Part shown: positions 1-12,009 of the stretch, in pieces
How the letters are laid out: the number at the start of each line of letters is the position of its first letter
Position numbering within the stretch: position 1 is the stretch's first letter
Assembly: GCA_029204225.1 (NCBI GenBank)
Contig: CM055099.1
Span: forward strand, 49,001,290-49,065,289
DNA from: Diphasiastrum complanatum
Taxonomy: Eukaryota > Streptophyta > Lycopodiopsida > Lycopodiales > Lycopodiaceae
Reading direction: 5' to 3'
Length of the DNA: 64,000 bases
Made by a program: the position numbers and the translations under genes
The notes under the pieces: model-generated
Seen by the model: only the letters and a program-made list of their open reading frames with translations
Databases searched by the model: none
Told to the model about the DNA's origin: nothing

Positions 1-744
1 AAAGTAATCATTTGATGCTCTTGACTAGTCATTATGTCTACTAGCTGTCTATCTGGTGAGGGTATAGTCTTATGGTGGTCATAAGATTTTCTCAAGTTCT
101 ATCGCTCATTTATGTCAACTTTATAGTGTTTAATAGGATGTCATCCTAGCAAGATGGACGATGTAAGTCTTATGGTGGTAGTGGGATTTCCTCAGTTTGA
201 GCCATGTTGCTCATGTGGTCCACTTGTGTTCAAGTTGAATTGGGGATAAGTGTGTGGTAGATTCTCTATATGAGCATTGTACTTGCATGATACTTTGTGT
301 GCCAAACCTGGTGATTTGATGGTGTGCTTGAGTGTCAGTCAAGTACATGCTAGACGGAATATGCATAACATCTTTTGGACACTCAAATATTACTGCAATA
401 TATTTCTTTACTCCTACTAGTTTGTCGCTCAGCTCTTTGTTTGCACTTTTCAGAGTAGTCTGAGCATCTCTTTCTTCCTGTAGTACTTGCCTTATAATAA
501 AGGGCAAGACCTTTAAAAGGAAAGACATTGCCTTGGATAACCTGAAGTGTATATATAGAGGCATATTTGGCCACAATCAACATGAAACATCAATCTTGGT
601 TTTGGAAGCAATTTTGTGTAATTCTCTCTATTTGTTTACATTTGTTTTGATTGTTTTGAGGTTCTATCATAGTGTACTTTATTTTTAGGTTGGAGTCCGT
701 ACTTTGACAGGGTGAAACCAGCAAGTACATTTACCTTCATTAAA
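1..744 (-). other. Unassigned stretch, probably retroelement 3' region
   Basis: No recognisable domain. A short minus-strand frame (576 to 211) has a Glu/Lys/Ala-rich segment compatible with a coiled coil (EERDAQTTLKSANKELSDKL) but no known motif. Two related blocks around 68-115 and 155-215, each with the phrase gtcttatggtggt, indicate a local diverged duplication. It abuts Gypsy gag sequence, so I infer untranslated or accessory sequence of a Gypsy element. Confidence 0.3.
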
Positions 745-1085
745 TGATTGTTGAATTATCCGAGGGTTCAAGTTGCAAAAAGAAGTCTCATGATCCGGTG
801 AATTATACATATGGCAAACACTGATTTACATTCGTTTTTTCAATTGAGGACACTTGTTCACTGTGTGATTTCCTGTACAAATAGAACACCAAACATTTTC
901 CCTGGTAGGAAAAGTCTTTGCAAGCTTTTCAGATTCCTTGTTTGCTTCCCCGTGGAAATTTTCCAATGCTTTGATCTTCTCATCAAATTGCAACTGCAAC
1001 TTTTCCATCTATTTCTGCTGGTTCTTCCCAAGTTTCTCAAACTCATTGAGAATCATTTATGCAGTAGCATTGGCATTCGTTGATG
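745..1085 (-). pseudogene. Gypsy gag fragment, second copy
   Basis: This stretch is a diverged copy of 3410-3743. Read on the minus strand it gives a Lys/Glu-rich helix (FDEKIKALENFHGEANKE) followed by a nucleocapsid-type zinc knuckle of form CX2CX3HX4C (CSICTGNHTVNKC). In a Gypsy element gag should lie upstream of reverse transcriptase, but this piece lies downstream of the RT fragment at 1136-2115. It therefore belongs to another, truncated copy or to a rearrangement. Stops interrupt it. Confidence 0.65.
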
Positions 1086-1135
1086 CAATAAGATTTTATA
1101 TCTAGAATTGATCTAGATAGATCTTAATCTTTTGT

Positions 1136-2115
1136 AGATTGATAGATCAAGTAAATCTAACATCCAATCCCTCTTGAGGATCAGATTAGGATCCACTCTT
1201 GGTCCATTTTGTACTTTTTCCACTACTCTCTTCAATTGATCCAGGTGGTTTGTATCTGTGCTATGGACTCCCAAGTCATTCAAGTAAATTTCAAGGAATT
1301 TCTATAGATAATCTTTAAAAGCAAATTGCATTACTCTTTGGAACGAACTTGGTGCATTACAGAGTCCAAATGACATTGCTTTGTAAGCATAGGTGTCTTG
1401 TTCTATTGCAAAAGTGGTTTTGTGGCAATCTGTAGGTGCAATCTTAACATGGTTGTAACAACTAAATCCATCTAGGAAATTATAAGCTTCCGCTCCAGCA
1501 AGGTGATCCAGAATGCTTTCAATAAAAGGTAATGAAAAGTGATCCTTCCACGTCACTTTGTTCAAAGCCTTGAGATTCACGCAAATTCTCAATTTCCCAT
1601 TATTCTTAGGAACAATGACAATCGGTGAAACCCATTCGGTATGCTCGATCTCATAAATGAAATCGACGTCAAGCAATCTCTGAACCTCTTTCTTCATCAG
1701 ATCTGCAACATTAGGATTACAGTGATAGAACTTTGTAGCCTTTGGAACTGCATCAGGTACTAAAGATATGGTATGTTCAATAACTGACGTCGGAGTACCC
1801 TTCAGATCGTGATAAGTCCATGCAAAGCAATCTTGATAGTTTATGAGTAACGTTCAGAGTGCTTGATACTATTCAAGATTAACTTGTGATCCAACTTGTA
1901 TAATCTTTTCTGGTTCTTCTGGTTCAGCAAGATTCATTGGCTTTGTCCTAGCTGGGCCATCGTAAACATCTTTCAATTCTAGAACCTGTTCTTTGGGTTC
2001 ATGACGTGCTTTGGATAACATGATAACCACATCATCCAGTGTATAACATTTAAAATGTTTGGGCATATCGTGTTGGACTACATCTACTTGTTCTTTGTCG
2101 AAAGGACTTGTCTTG
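1136..2115 (-). pseudogene. Gypsy reverse transcriptase fragment
   Basis: Read from 2115 down, the frame gives the usual entry to a Ty3/Gypsy RT (a DCFAWTYHDLKGTP-like phrase near 1840, then a Pro-rich linker). The RT core follows at 1697-1302: SPIVIVPKNNGKLRICVN, FLDGFSCYN and FGLCNAPSSFQRVM. The catalytic YxDD motif is degraded: just beyond a stop at about 1302 it reads YLND. The VDYR-like position reads CVNLKALN. RNase H and integrase are absent; the sequence stops being RT-like near 1136 and gag-like sequence begins. It cannot encode an active enzyme. Confidence 0.8.
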
Positions 2116-3200
2116 GATCTTCACTTAGCCTTCTTAGCAGGAATTGATCGTAGAGGTGATGATTTCCGAGATGATGATGTCTTGCTAGAACTCTGACTTG
2201 GAGAATCATCCTTAACTTTTCCTTTGTCTTTATCCAATAAGGGTGGCACATTCTTTGAATCAATCTTTTGAGGAGGAGTTTCCCATTTCAGAACCGTATT
2301 ATAATGTTGCTTGGCTTGTTTCTTTGTCATTGACCCTGTGATCCTGTCGTTTTTCAATATAACTGCTTTGGGTGTTTTATTGTTGGTTCATCAGGAACAT
2401 TACACACTCCAAATCTGGTCGGATCCATATGATTTAGAATCTTTTCATCAGTAAGTTTTGCATTGTCATCATAAGTCAAGGTATGACTCACAGGAATGAG
2501 GTCATCTTCAATCGGATCTGGTATAGGTTCCATTGATATCCAAGCTACATTCAGCACATTCAATGGAAAAGTGATCGGTGTATCCAAGGTTCAATCCAAT
2601 AATGAAATCTCGCTCAAATCTGACTGATTATCTTGTTGACACATATATCCTACTGTACAATCAATCATTATAAGATCTTTATTCCAGCTGACAGTATCTG
2701 TTTGAGAATCGTAATGAATTCCCAAATTTTTCTCTGGCCGGTCACAAGTATGATCTGTTGTTGATGAATCATCATCCTCTTTTTGAACCACTGGCTTGAT
2801 AGTCCAAGTTGCAGGATCAACCTTGACTACACGTTCACAATTTTTAAAAGTGATTATCCGGGTATCCCAGTTATGAATTACTTGCACAACTCATAACCAT
2901 GGATGTCCCAATAGGACTCAGTAGACATTTGGTACAACTGGTAAATTCATTACTATGAAAGTAATGATGAACTGTACTCCGACAATTCTAACAAGTATAT
3001 CTTCAACCATTCCTCGCGGACAAACTGTAGTTTGATCAGCCAGCTTAATGGCAAAAGTCGCAGGCTTAATCTTTGTAAGGCCCCATTTTGCACATAGCTT
3101 TGTAGAAATCAGGTTATCTCCACATGCAAAGCATCCAAGTGGTGCTCTGGTCCAGTTTCTAGATGTCTATTGTTGCGTGGCAGCATAAATAACATACTGT
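2116..3200 (-). pseudogene. Gypsy region between protease and RT
   Basis: Two open segments (2587-2354 and 2887-2591) contain phrases such as LTDEKILNHMDPTRFG and ERVVKVDPATWTIKP. Closely related phrases recur at 41844-42533 and 55394-55591, so this is a conserved part of this Gypsy family. I cannot assign an enzymatic domain to it. The stretch 2888-3200, where protease is expected, is full of stops and its catalytic motif is not readable. Confidence 0.6.
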
Positions 3201-3409
3201 TATGAAGATCCACCTTCTTGATCAGTACCATAGTTCCATTGTTGGCACTTATGTATGGTTCTGGTTCCATCAAATTGGCAGGAGGAGCGGGGTGCTTTGG
3301 TGAGGCAGGTAAGGCAAAATGTTCTGGGTATCCAAGAGCAGATTGTCAAGGTCTAGCTGCTAGATTTCCTTCGTAACGTGGTTCTTGATATCCCATTGGG
3401 CATACCATT

Positions 3410-4340
3410 GCTGAATCATCCGAGGATTGAAGTTGCAAAAAACAGTCTCGTGATCAGACGAACTACACAAATGACAAATACTGATTTCCATTCATTTTTT
3501 CAATTGAGGACACTCATTCACTGTGTGATTTCTTGTACAAATAGAATAACAGACATTTTCCCTAGTAGGAAAAGTCTTTGCAAACTTCTCAGGTTCCTTG
3601 TTTGCTTGTCCATGGAAATCTTCCAATGCTTTAATCTTCTCATCAAATTGCGACTACAACTTTTCCATATGTTTTCGCTAGTTATTTCCGAGTTTCTCGA
3701 ACTCATTGAGCATCATTTCTGCAGTAGCGGTGACATTCGTTGATGCAATAGTGGTGGATGTCGTAGTGGTCTGCCCTGATGTATAAGGCAACATACTGAT
3801 ATTTGGCTCATCATCTGAATCTTCATCCTCCTCCCGAATTGCATCATCCATAGCATTTTGCAAAAGTGCATACTCATTATGGTGTTTCAGCTCACGTCTG
3901 ATCCTTTTAGGTAAACTTGACAAAAACCACATAATCAAGGCATTTTCATTAATTAGCTCAAATTTGCACTCAGATCTGAGGCATTTTACCCGTTCAATGT
4001 AATCTCAAATCATTTACTGCTTTCTCATTTTAATTTTATATAAAAGTAGGAAAGGGTCTTCCATAAACTTTTGAGGTTTGAACCGTGTGATAAGGGCTCG
4101 TTTAACAATCTCCCAATCCGTACGCTCAGTTTCATCTTGATTATAGTACCAATCTTTTGTTGCGTCTGTTAAGGCCATAGGAAAAAGCTTAAGTTTATCT
4201 TGGGGAAAAATTTCACCATAGACTTCACAAGATTCAATATAGATCTGAAGAAATCTAACTAGATCTGTTAATCCATTGTATTTGGGTAGATCCAAATGGG
4301 GTGCTCTTTTAACAATGATTGGATTGACAGCCATATTCAC
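3410..4340 (-). pseudogene. Gypsy gag
   Basis: The likely start is the Met at 4340. The first segment (4340-4014) is a capsid-type Gypsy gag (PKYNGLTDLVRFLQIYIESC, then WYYNQDE). It continues after stops into an IERVKCLRSECKFE-like phrase, an acidic stretch (REEDEDSDDEPN) and two zinc knuckles, one CX2CX3HX4C-like and degraded and one of form CX2CX4HX4C near 3450. At least three in-frame stops make it non-functional. It is the same family as the gag at 43718-44823. Confidence 0.75.
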
Positions 4341-5519
4341 AGATTCAAATCAAGCAAACAATGAGATTGGATCTAGATTTTTAATCAAAACTATCTAAGA
4401 TCAGACCTGCTAGATCTATTTCACTTGGCAAGAATTAGATTTCTATATCATGAAAAAGATTTCAAAATTCAATCAATCGATACTTCTCAAAAATGGAAAA
4501 TATCTCATAATTAAAATCAGATTGTATTAGATTTGACCCAAATTTTGATAGAGACTTGATCTGAAAAATCAAAACCTAAAAATAGAACTGGCAAAGGTTC
4601 CCTAGGTGAAGATTGACTCGACGAAGGTACAACAGAGTTATTTTTGGAAAAAAAACTCTCCGATCAGGTCTTTCGGACAATTTCTATGAAAATAACCTTC
4701 GTCGAACTCTCAGACTAGAAATCTGACACAGATAAAGTTAGGGTAAACCCGACAAAGGTTTCTGGCACACAAAAACACAGTTTATGTAGTTTGACGAGGT
4801 AAAAATCAAGATTTTCTATGATCTAGATAAAATGAATATTTGCTGAACTTAAAACTAGTATTATACTGTAAATAGAATGATCTGAAAACTTGGTAAAGAT
4901 TTTGGCAAAGAATCAAGAGTAATGTTGGTATTTTTGCAAAAAAGAGACTTTTTTGACAAAACTCTAACAATATGACAATTGATCCTCTGAGAAAACCTTC
5001 TATTTCTGATATTATTCTTCGCCGACCTGACAATAAATAGATCTGAATCACACCTATGCACAATGAATTGGATGAAAGTTTTTTTTTTTTTTTTTTTTTT
5101 TCTGTATTTTTAGGGATTTGGTGAGTTTTTGGTGGTTTTTCTGATGTTTCTCAAAATCTGCTGGGAAGGGTTGTTCACCCTTCAAACTAATGGTTCTATG
5201 ATCAAAACCAAAGGTGTTTGCAACTCGGCAAAGGTTTCCTGAAAGAGGGCAAAAAGTTATCAGCTCTGATGATGATTTTTGCCTCCTTTCGACTAAAATA
5301 TGATAGATTTGACCGATTTTTGTTGTTTTTTCTAATATCTCAAGATTGGTGATTTGAATAGCTTTTTTGGTTCGACAATTAGATTAGATTTAAAAAATCC
5401 ACTCAAATCAAACAAAATCACTCCCAAACTAATCTTAACACCATTTATGCAATGACAAGATGCCTAATGCAAGCTAACCATCCAAAAAACATGCTGCAAA
5501 CTGAAAAATTGGCATAGCT
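4341..5519 (-). other. Gypsy leader (untranslated) with poly-T tract
   Basis: AT-rich sequence between the primer binding site and the gag start of the minus-strand Gypsy element. No credible coding sequence is present. A run of 23 T residues lies at 5079-5101 (poly-A on the element's sense strand). Confidence 0.5.
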
Positions 5520-5536
5520 CCCCGACAACGGCGCCA
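5520..5536 (-). other. Primer binding site, tRNA-Asp type
   Basis: The plus strand reads ccccgacaacggcgcca, matching the 3' end of plant tRNA-Asp including CCA with one mismatch (A for G at 5525). On the minus strand this is the classic TGGCGCCGTTG primer site of plant Gypsy elements. It lies four bases inside the LTR edge at 5541, the spacing expected for an element reading toward lower coordinates. Confidence 0.85.
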
Positions 5537-5540
5537 AAAT

Positions 5541-6030
5541 TGTAGTGGGTTTCTTTCCTTGCCTAACCTCAACCCAAGATCTAATCAATCTAGCATCAAA
5601 GAGATGAAGCTAGTTGTCACGCATAGATTCGTTCCCATGAGAGCAATAATATAGTTCAGATTTCAACATGAATGGAAGATTCACATCTAACTCTAACATC
5701 CATTAATCCTAAGCATTAACACCACATCCACTAATACTAGATTCACAACAAGATAGCTTACTCTTTCTCTCTCTCCCTTTCTCTTCATAGAAAGTATAAT
5801 AACATGCAATTCCAATAACAATCAAATCCAACAATTAGCAAAACACAAATAAAGCATAAGAGATGGAGGAAAGTGATAGAGAGCAAGGACATTCATCAAT
5901 CCATTTCACAAGAGAACCAATCTGCTTTATTGAAATGAAAAAATGAAACATGTGTAGGAACTCTAGTTGGTCCCTTTTCATAGTAGAGAGGAGGACCTTG
6001 GCCTATGAATCCTATTGGTCCATTTTGCCT
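5541..6030 (-). repeat. 5' LTR of the minus-strand Gypsy element (outer edge uncertain)
   Basis: The inner LTR edge is at 5541, where the plus strand reads TGTAGTGGG (so the LTR ends ...CTACA on the element strand), directly next to the tRNA-Asp primer site. The outer edge cannot be fixed because the second LTR is outside the window. The next recognisable coding sequence of a different Gypsy element starts at 6033, so the LTR probably ends near there. Confidence 0.55.
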
Positions 6031-6032
6031 CC

Positions 6033-6308
6033 CTAATTATTCAAACTTAAAAAAGAGTGGGAACCATCCAAAATTGGAGGGAAACCCAATGATCGCCTAT
6101 AATCTCCTCTATCTACATATTCTACTTTATTACTGTATGCAGGTATACTTAATGTGACAAATCTCTCCCCTTCCTCAATCCTTATGTACTGAAGTCCTTC
6201 ATCCTCCGAAGCATAGCTTGAGGATGATGTAGGTCTCTCACCTTCATACTTATCCTTTTCCCAGGATATCGCAATTCTTTTATGACTTTTCCCCGTCGAT
6301 GTGTCCAT
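6033..6308 (-). pseudogene. Second Gypsy element, region after protease
   Basis: A 91-residue frame following the protease-like segment in the expected order for a Gypsy pol. It is charged and Ser-rich (RPTSSSSYASEDEG) with no catalytic motif. It is cut off at 6033 where the LTR-bearing element begins, consistent with insertion of that element into this one. Confidence 0.45.
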
Positions 6309-6922
6309 CTGACCTCTGAAGGTAATCTTCTTTTTCTTCCAGTGGGTTATGACATCGGCTTGGTAGAGCCATGGTCGTCCTTTTATATGACGATTTTCTT
6401 GGAGTCCTTAATATAATGAAATCTATTAGAAACTTATGGTCTCCAACATAGACTGTAACTTGGGACAATTCTCCTATCGATGATCTTCTAGTTGCATCAA
6501 CTAATCTTAAATGTCTTAATGTGGGTGCTATTCTATGGTGAATGCCTAACTCGTATGTTGTTTCTTCAGTCATTATGTTTATGCTAGATTCAAAATCTAT
6601 GGACAAACTATCTAAAATACAGCCATTGATTACTACTTGAATCTCGGGTTGACGTTCATCACCGTAGTTAACTAACCCTACATTGACTAATGGTAACTTC
6701 ATCTTTCTTTTCTTTTTCCTTTGCGAAAATTGCTTAATTTCTTTCTTATAGTACTGATTATCATCTAATAACTGTTTAAAAGTGATGTTGGGCATTCTGG
6801 AGACAAGGTCTTCTACTATATCATATGAACAAGTTCTAAGAGGCGATAGATCTCTAGGTATCTCACTACTTATAACTGAATCTGAAAATGTTACTTTTTT
6901 AACTTTTGGTTTCTTTGTCTAA
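6280..6922 (-). pseudogene. Second Gypsy element, retropepsin-like domain
   Basis: The frame is open from about 6922 to 6280, continuous upstream of the Met at 6795. The segment VVINGCILDSLSIDFESSINIMTEE has the layout of a retroviral-type aspartic protease: a hydrophobic strand, then the Asp loop, then SSINIM. However, the D-T/S-G triad reads DFE, so the catalytic Gly is missing. A second strand (HLRLVDATRR) and an FLIDFIIL phrase follow. An inactive protease remnant is the likely reading. Confidence 0.6.
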
Positions 6923-7289
6923 AAGCTTTTTAGCTTCTGAACTAATATCAACATAATAATATTTTTCAGTAGGCCTATCAAGGTCTAATTCTTTACTATT
7001 AGAAATTTCTACTGGTTGTTTTGCGACTTTCTCTTTTTCTGTCGCGTTATTTTGTAGATTTCGTCTTCCTAGTTTTCTTCTTATCTTTAAGAGTTGAAGA
7101 ATCTTTACTACTTCTAGTAGTTACTTTATTTATCTCTACATCTAAATTAGGCCATTGATGGTCTTGGTCTTGTGATTCGGACTCTACTTCTATCCTCTAA
7201 ACTATCATGTCAGTGTTAATTTTAGATGGCCGAAGGTCATCTTTTGTAGGCGAGTTTACAAATCTCAATTTAGATTGCAGCTGTTGTGG

Positions 7290-7981
7290 CTAAGGACATT
7301 TAGCAATGACATTTCCTTCGCTTTTACAATTAGCACAGAGCGGCACATATCCTATTGACCTCCTAGGTTCAGGGCAATCAGGCGAATAGTGACCCGGGGC
7401 TCTACAATTGTAGCATGAACCCCTTACTCTGGGTGGAGGAGTGGAATTTCTTATCTGCCCTCTATGCAAAATAGTGTACAGTTGACCAGTACATGGTTTT
7501 GGTAAAATGTTCTTTTGGTTAGTAGGAGTTGTAGTATAAACTACCTCCTCATGATTATTAATCGGACAGAGGAATAATTCCTCTTCTAAATAGTTAGTCT
7601 GTAAACTGGGATAGTGTGTCTTGAAATGACCTTCCTTCCCACAAGCGGTACACCAAACATTGGCGTTAACCTTCACTTTTTTCGTTTGGCTTTAACATCA
7701 GACATCTGGACTTTTAAATCACTCATTTCTTTTGCTAATATCTCAACACTCTTCCTTAATGGATCCATCTTTTCAGATTTCTCCATTCTTTTCTTCCTAT
7801 CTGAATTCCTACTCTTGGATTTCCTATAAGACGATTCTTCTTCTGATGAAGAAGAATAAGATGAATACTCTGAAGACTCTTCCTCATTTACTGAATCAGA
7901 TTCCGATTCAGACTCAGTAGATGACTTAGATTCTTCTGTACGTTTCGATTTACGCTTTTTACAATTTTGTCCTATAGCCAA
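7290..7981 (-). pseudogene. Second Gypsy element, gag C-terminus with three zinc knuckles
   Basis: The frame at 7981-7673 is a low-complexity Ser/Glu/Lys domain (acidic and SR-like, ending in a coiled-coil-like helix). It continues, with a frame change near 7675, into 7676-7290. That part has three CCHC knuckles: CTACGKEGHFKTHY (last Cys replaced by Tyr), CYNCRAPGHYSPDC (intact) and CANCKSEGNVIAKC (His replaced by Asn). The gag N-terminus is missing. Between 6923 and 7289 only Lys/Ser-rich interrupted sequence links this to the protease. Confidence 0.7.
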
Positions 7982-9116
7982 GTTTCAGCTATCTGCTCAA
8001 AGCGCGAGCCACGTGACAAGTTTTGAAACGTAGGTATCTATAAAAATCAAAGGCTATGATTTCGTCCTTGATAAATAGAAAGCCCGCATGTGAGTTTCTG
8101 AATTGAAAATCTCTGTCTCTGTCTCTCGTTGAATTCTAAATTGAAAATCTCCGTCTCTGTCTCTCGTTTTGGCAGAGGAGCGATCATTGTGTTTTGCATG
8201 TAGTGTGTCTCATGGTTGCATGAAACTAGCGGACTTTTCATGTTTTTGATGATCGTTTGAGTGCATGTGCTCAGCGATCAGTTTGTTGCCACACCAGAGA
8301 TCCAGTTTGCTGCCACAGCAGTCTACTATCTCTGCTATTAAAAGATCAACATTGAAGTGCATGTGCTCACCGACCAGTTTGCTGCCACACCAGCGTTGAA
8401 GTGGAGTTGTTTTTGCATGCACCCTGAATGTGCAAACTGAAATTTGCTCATTTAATATCTGTCTAACCAACAAATTAACAAATCAGAAATCTCTTTGTTT
8501 GTCTTTCATCAACGATCAATTTCTTGCCAAACTTGTCTCTCTGACCAGCGATTCGTTTAGTGATGTATTCTATGCAAACGTAGAGTTTCTGTCTTTCTCT
8601 CATCAGCGATCAGTTGGGTCATGGATTGCCACCTCACCATATCATGCAATACACCATCGTTCAGCACCACCAAGTTTCTTTCGTATTCTGCTTGTTTGTA
8701 TTGTGCTTGTTTGCTATGCTAGATAAGATGCAATTTACATGCGTTATGTATAATTTTGTTTTTAGTAGCAGTGATATACGTTTCCGGGGTCATGTACGTT
8801 TTTAGGGGCCGTGTGTTAAGAAAATATAATTGCAATATTTATGAAATTAACAATTTACAAATTGTTAATGCCAATTGTATTTCTCCTAATGGACTTTAGA
8901 TTTCAAACAGATATGTAACAATATACAATGCTTAATATCCAGAATACAGATGTTTATTGTTTGTAGGTTGGTCTAGTCCAACCTAGAATGCTTGTTGTGA
9001 GCCACCAAACATCGTGCAAAAAAAATTTACTAGATAAAAAGCCTTTGAAGCCGGCATGGTTTTGCACATCCTAAAGTGACTACGTCATCTCCTTGGAATC
9101 TATTTGTAAAGTGTAG
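7982..9116. other. Non-coding stretch with local duplications
   Basis: No gene seen. A 30-bp unit beginning aattgaaaatctc at 8101-8130 is repeated at 8139-8168 with one change. Phrases of the form gcgatcagtttg and ttgctgccacacc recur between 8270 and 8620; similar gcgatcag phrases appear at 30000-30450. Possibly an LTR or other untranslated transposon sequence. Confidence 0.35.
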
Positions 9117-10234
9117 AGTATATTTGAAAAACTCAAGGTGTAGAGTGTATAAATGTTTGATCCTTCCTTTCAAGCATCGAGGTTTGTAAAATATCCACAT
9201 CAAAATCTTTTAAAATGAGAGTATAGTGTTACGACTTCAGCTTTTAGGCTCAATTTGCCCACCCATAAGCATGTAAGTGTATTTCAGTCACCTTCAGCTT
9301 AGGGCCTAACTATAATGGTACGACTTGGCAATAATCTAGTGGGTAGGTTTTAGTTATTTTCACATAATGTAGCATTGTTGGCTTTTCCTAATAACAAACA
9401 GATAACTTGCTCCAGTTTGCATTCTGCATTGCAAACATGTTATTGAAGGAGTACATTAATAAAATTTAGAGATTAAACCCATGATTTTGGCCTAAAATCA
9501 GGTAATTCAAAAAGCATAAAAAAAGGTTACTCTTTTTTAGGTCAAAGTCCCAAAACAAATGTGATCGCATTGTCTCAAAAGAAGATTAAAGATAGTATGT
9601 TAGAAATCTCCTTGAAAGTCTACTGATAGCCAATTTTCTAGCATGCTAAATTGGGCTAAAATCAATATTTTCTAAGGGACTTTTATGATAGACCTTGTAT
9701 AAACTTGTCAAATATGCTGTTTAACCAGCATAAATTTGGCATGTATAGCCATATCCAACAAGGTCCAATCAGCCCGAATTAGTGTCCACATTTGCGGTAT
9801 GTGCCTCGTTGTATGAAAGTGGCTAAGGCATGCTTTTTGTCCAATGTGTGGATCGAAGAATTGAATCCAAATAATATCAATTGCCTATGGTTGTTTTCAT
9901 TTGGAAAAGACCACTTGCAGCATTTACAAGACCGTCTTCACTACATATTTCAAGAAGCATACCTGATTTAACAACTATAGTTTCCCATAAACTAGCATGA
10001 CTTCTTTTATTTTCAGCAACAAATATTGATTTGCTACATGTGCATGAGCGTGTGTCATTCGCATGTAGGTAAAGACTAGTGGCGTCAACTTGATTGAAAG
10101 CTTGTTCATTGTATGTTACCATTTCTTTGCTAGTACAACACAGGGAAGGAATATTTTGCATATTTGGAATGGGTTTGTAAGATTGTTTAATTTGTTGATC
10201 TAGTGCATGTTTTCAATGATTTGGGTGGCTTCTC
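9117..10234 (+). repeat. Unclassified dispersed repeat, copy 1
   Basis: About 1.1 kb strongly similar to 16644-17696, and to a shorter inverted copy at 12010-12318. Both full copies start at tatttgaaaaactcaagg and end at gtggcttctc. A minus-strand frame (10161-9877) is shared with copy 2 but has no known domain, and copy 2 has a deletion of about 50 bp in it. I take it as part of an unidentified mobile element, not a host gene. Confidence 0.75.
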
Positions 10235-10470
10235 CGATCCATGTGCTTGGATGTCGAGTTATTACCATGGTCCTTGTGATTTGGAGTTTGGGCCTACTTT
10301 AGAGATGAAGACGGAAGCCTGGAGAAATACGAACTTGGAGCTAGCTGCAAGTATGGAAGACAGAGAATGTGGAGATTCTGATATCTTAAACCCCTTCATA
10401 TAAGGCATTAAGATCGGCGGCCGTGGTAGGGCATCTAACGTGGATGTGGATGGATCAAATCACGCTCGCT

Positions 10471-10474
<4 letters not shown>

Positions 10475-10528
<54 letters not shown>
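10475..10528 (+). repeat. (CA)n microsatellite
   Basis: Uninterrupted run of 27 CA dinucleotides. Confidence 0.98.
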
Positions 10529-10530
<2 letters not shown>

Positions 10531-11239
10531 AAAATTATTAATTATTTCTCAATTTATTTTTTTGACATTTCTATCCATGGGTGTGCCTTGTAGTTATTGA
10601 ATTGTGATACAATTTTTAATTTACAAGAAGTTTTGTCCCGTCAATCAATGGTTTTTTAGGAGACTTTCACGTAGGTAAAAATTGGTGGCCATTAGCTTAA
10701 ATAACTTGAAATTTCATATCTATGTGTCGTGCGTATGGCAATTTAAACTTAGAACTAAATAACTTAAGCCATTACGGATAACGTAAAAGCTTAAACTTGA
10801 TGGACAAGGTCTATGTTTAGATCCTATTCTGCTTGTGTTTCCAAGGATGTTGCGTAGGATGGCTAGAATAGTCCTTGGAATATCAGCCTACATTATCCCC
10901 ATCAACAAAAGATTGGCGGTCCCACACCAATGTAGTATAAAGAATCTCCCTCCTTATTGTGCTGGAGGAGTCAGAAATCGGTGCAGTTTGTAGATTTTGA
11001 TTTGTTTTGACGTGATGCTCCATGGGAGATGAAGCTTCTAATGATTGTGAACATCTCCAGAAGATTTGAATTGAAGCAGGGTGGAGTCGGCTTGTTGGTG
11101 ACTTGCTTCCAATTTACTCACGCAAATGATTCAACGGATGATGTACACGAGCTTACTATTTTTGAACATGTGCTATACACAAGCTTAGTATTTATGAAGA
11201 CATGATGTGAACGACAGTGAGATGAAGCCACTTTCCCTG
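10529..11239. other. No gene recognised
   Basis: No domain or repeat found. Just upstream, a plus-strand frame at 10203-10403 (66 residues) looks moderately coding-like, but it begins inside the dispersed repeat and has no recognisable motif, so I do not call it a gene. Confidence 0.4.
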
Positions 11240-11498
11240 CATGCACATGCGGACTTGCACGAGCATATGTCTCAAGGAGACACAATACACGAGGATGTGC
11301 CATTCACAATTCATGATCACGAGGGCAAAATGGATTGACATGATGGATGGAATCTTTACGAACCCACCTAAACCCACATTGACGAGGGAAGAAGAGATGA
11401 TTTGTGGATTGGCATCCACTCCTTTGTACGAGGGTGGACAAATGTCAAAGTTCCGAGCCTGTTTATTACTTTCGAACTTGCAAACTAAGTATGGGTGA
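11240..11498 (+). pseudogene. Possible CACTA (En/Spm) transposase fragment
   Basis: Plus-strand frame of 85 residues whose second half reads LASTPLYEGG, then a hydrophobic helix and LLLSNLQTKYG. As I recall it, this matches the segment of plant CACTA TNP2-like proteins just before the transposase domain (TPLYxGA...S.L.A.LLLLN...K.G). It ends at a stop where the family continues, and no terminal repeat was found. The assignment is by pattern memory only; a chance open frame remains possible. Confidence 0.4.
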
Positions 11499-12009
11499 TC
11501 AGGGATGGGAGTGTGAGATACAAGCCACTTTTTCTCCCATGTATGCATGGTCACTTACAAGTGGGAATGCAAACAAAAATAAATTTTGGTTTCTTAGGAG
11601 GAAATCTCAACAATGGTACATTGTGTAAATGCTATTATCCAATACTAGAGGCTATTAACCAATAGTAGCCGCTACCTTTTTTCACCATTTTAAGCTTTGA
11701 TCACTTTGCTAATGGGAAGCAATTCATGATGCGAGATGTACAACCAGTAGTTCTTAAATTCTTTTGTAGTTTTGGAGAACCTACTTAAACATGGCAAAAC
11801 ACTAAATAGTACCATAAGAGAAGGCATATATATATCATATGTTGTTTTTAAAGTTAGGCTAACGAATACAAATGGATGACGTTGAATAATGGCAAGAAAA
11901 TCACCAATCATTGGATGTTGTGAAATAGACAATTTATCTGCACACCGACAATTAATGTTGTCCTTCAATATGTTGGGTTTCCTTGTACATAAAACATGTT
12001 TGCAATTCA
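11499..12009. other. No gene recognised
   Basis: Overlapping short frames on both strands show no motif. The stretch leads into the inverted copy of the dispersed repeat. Confidence 0.4.
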
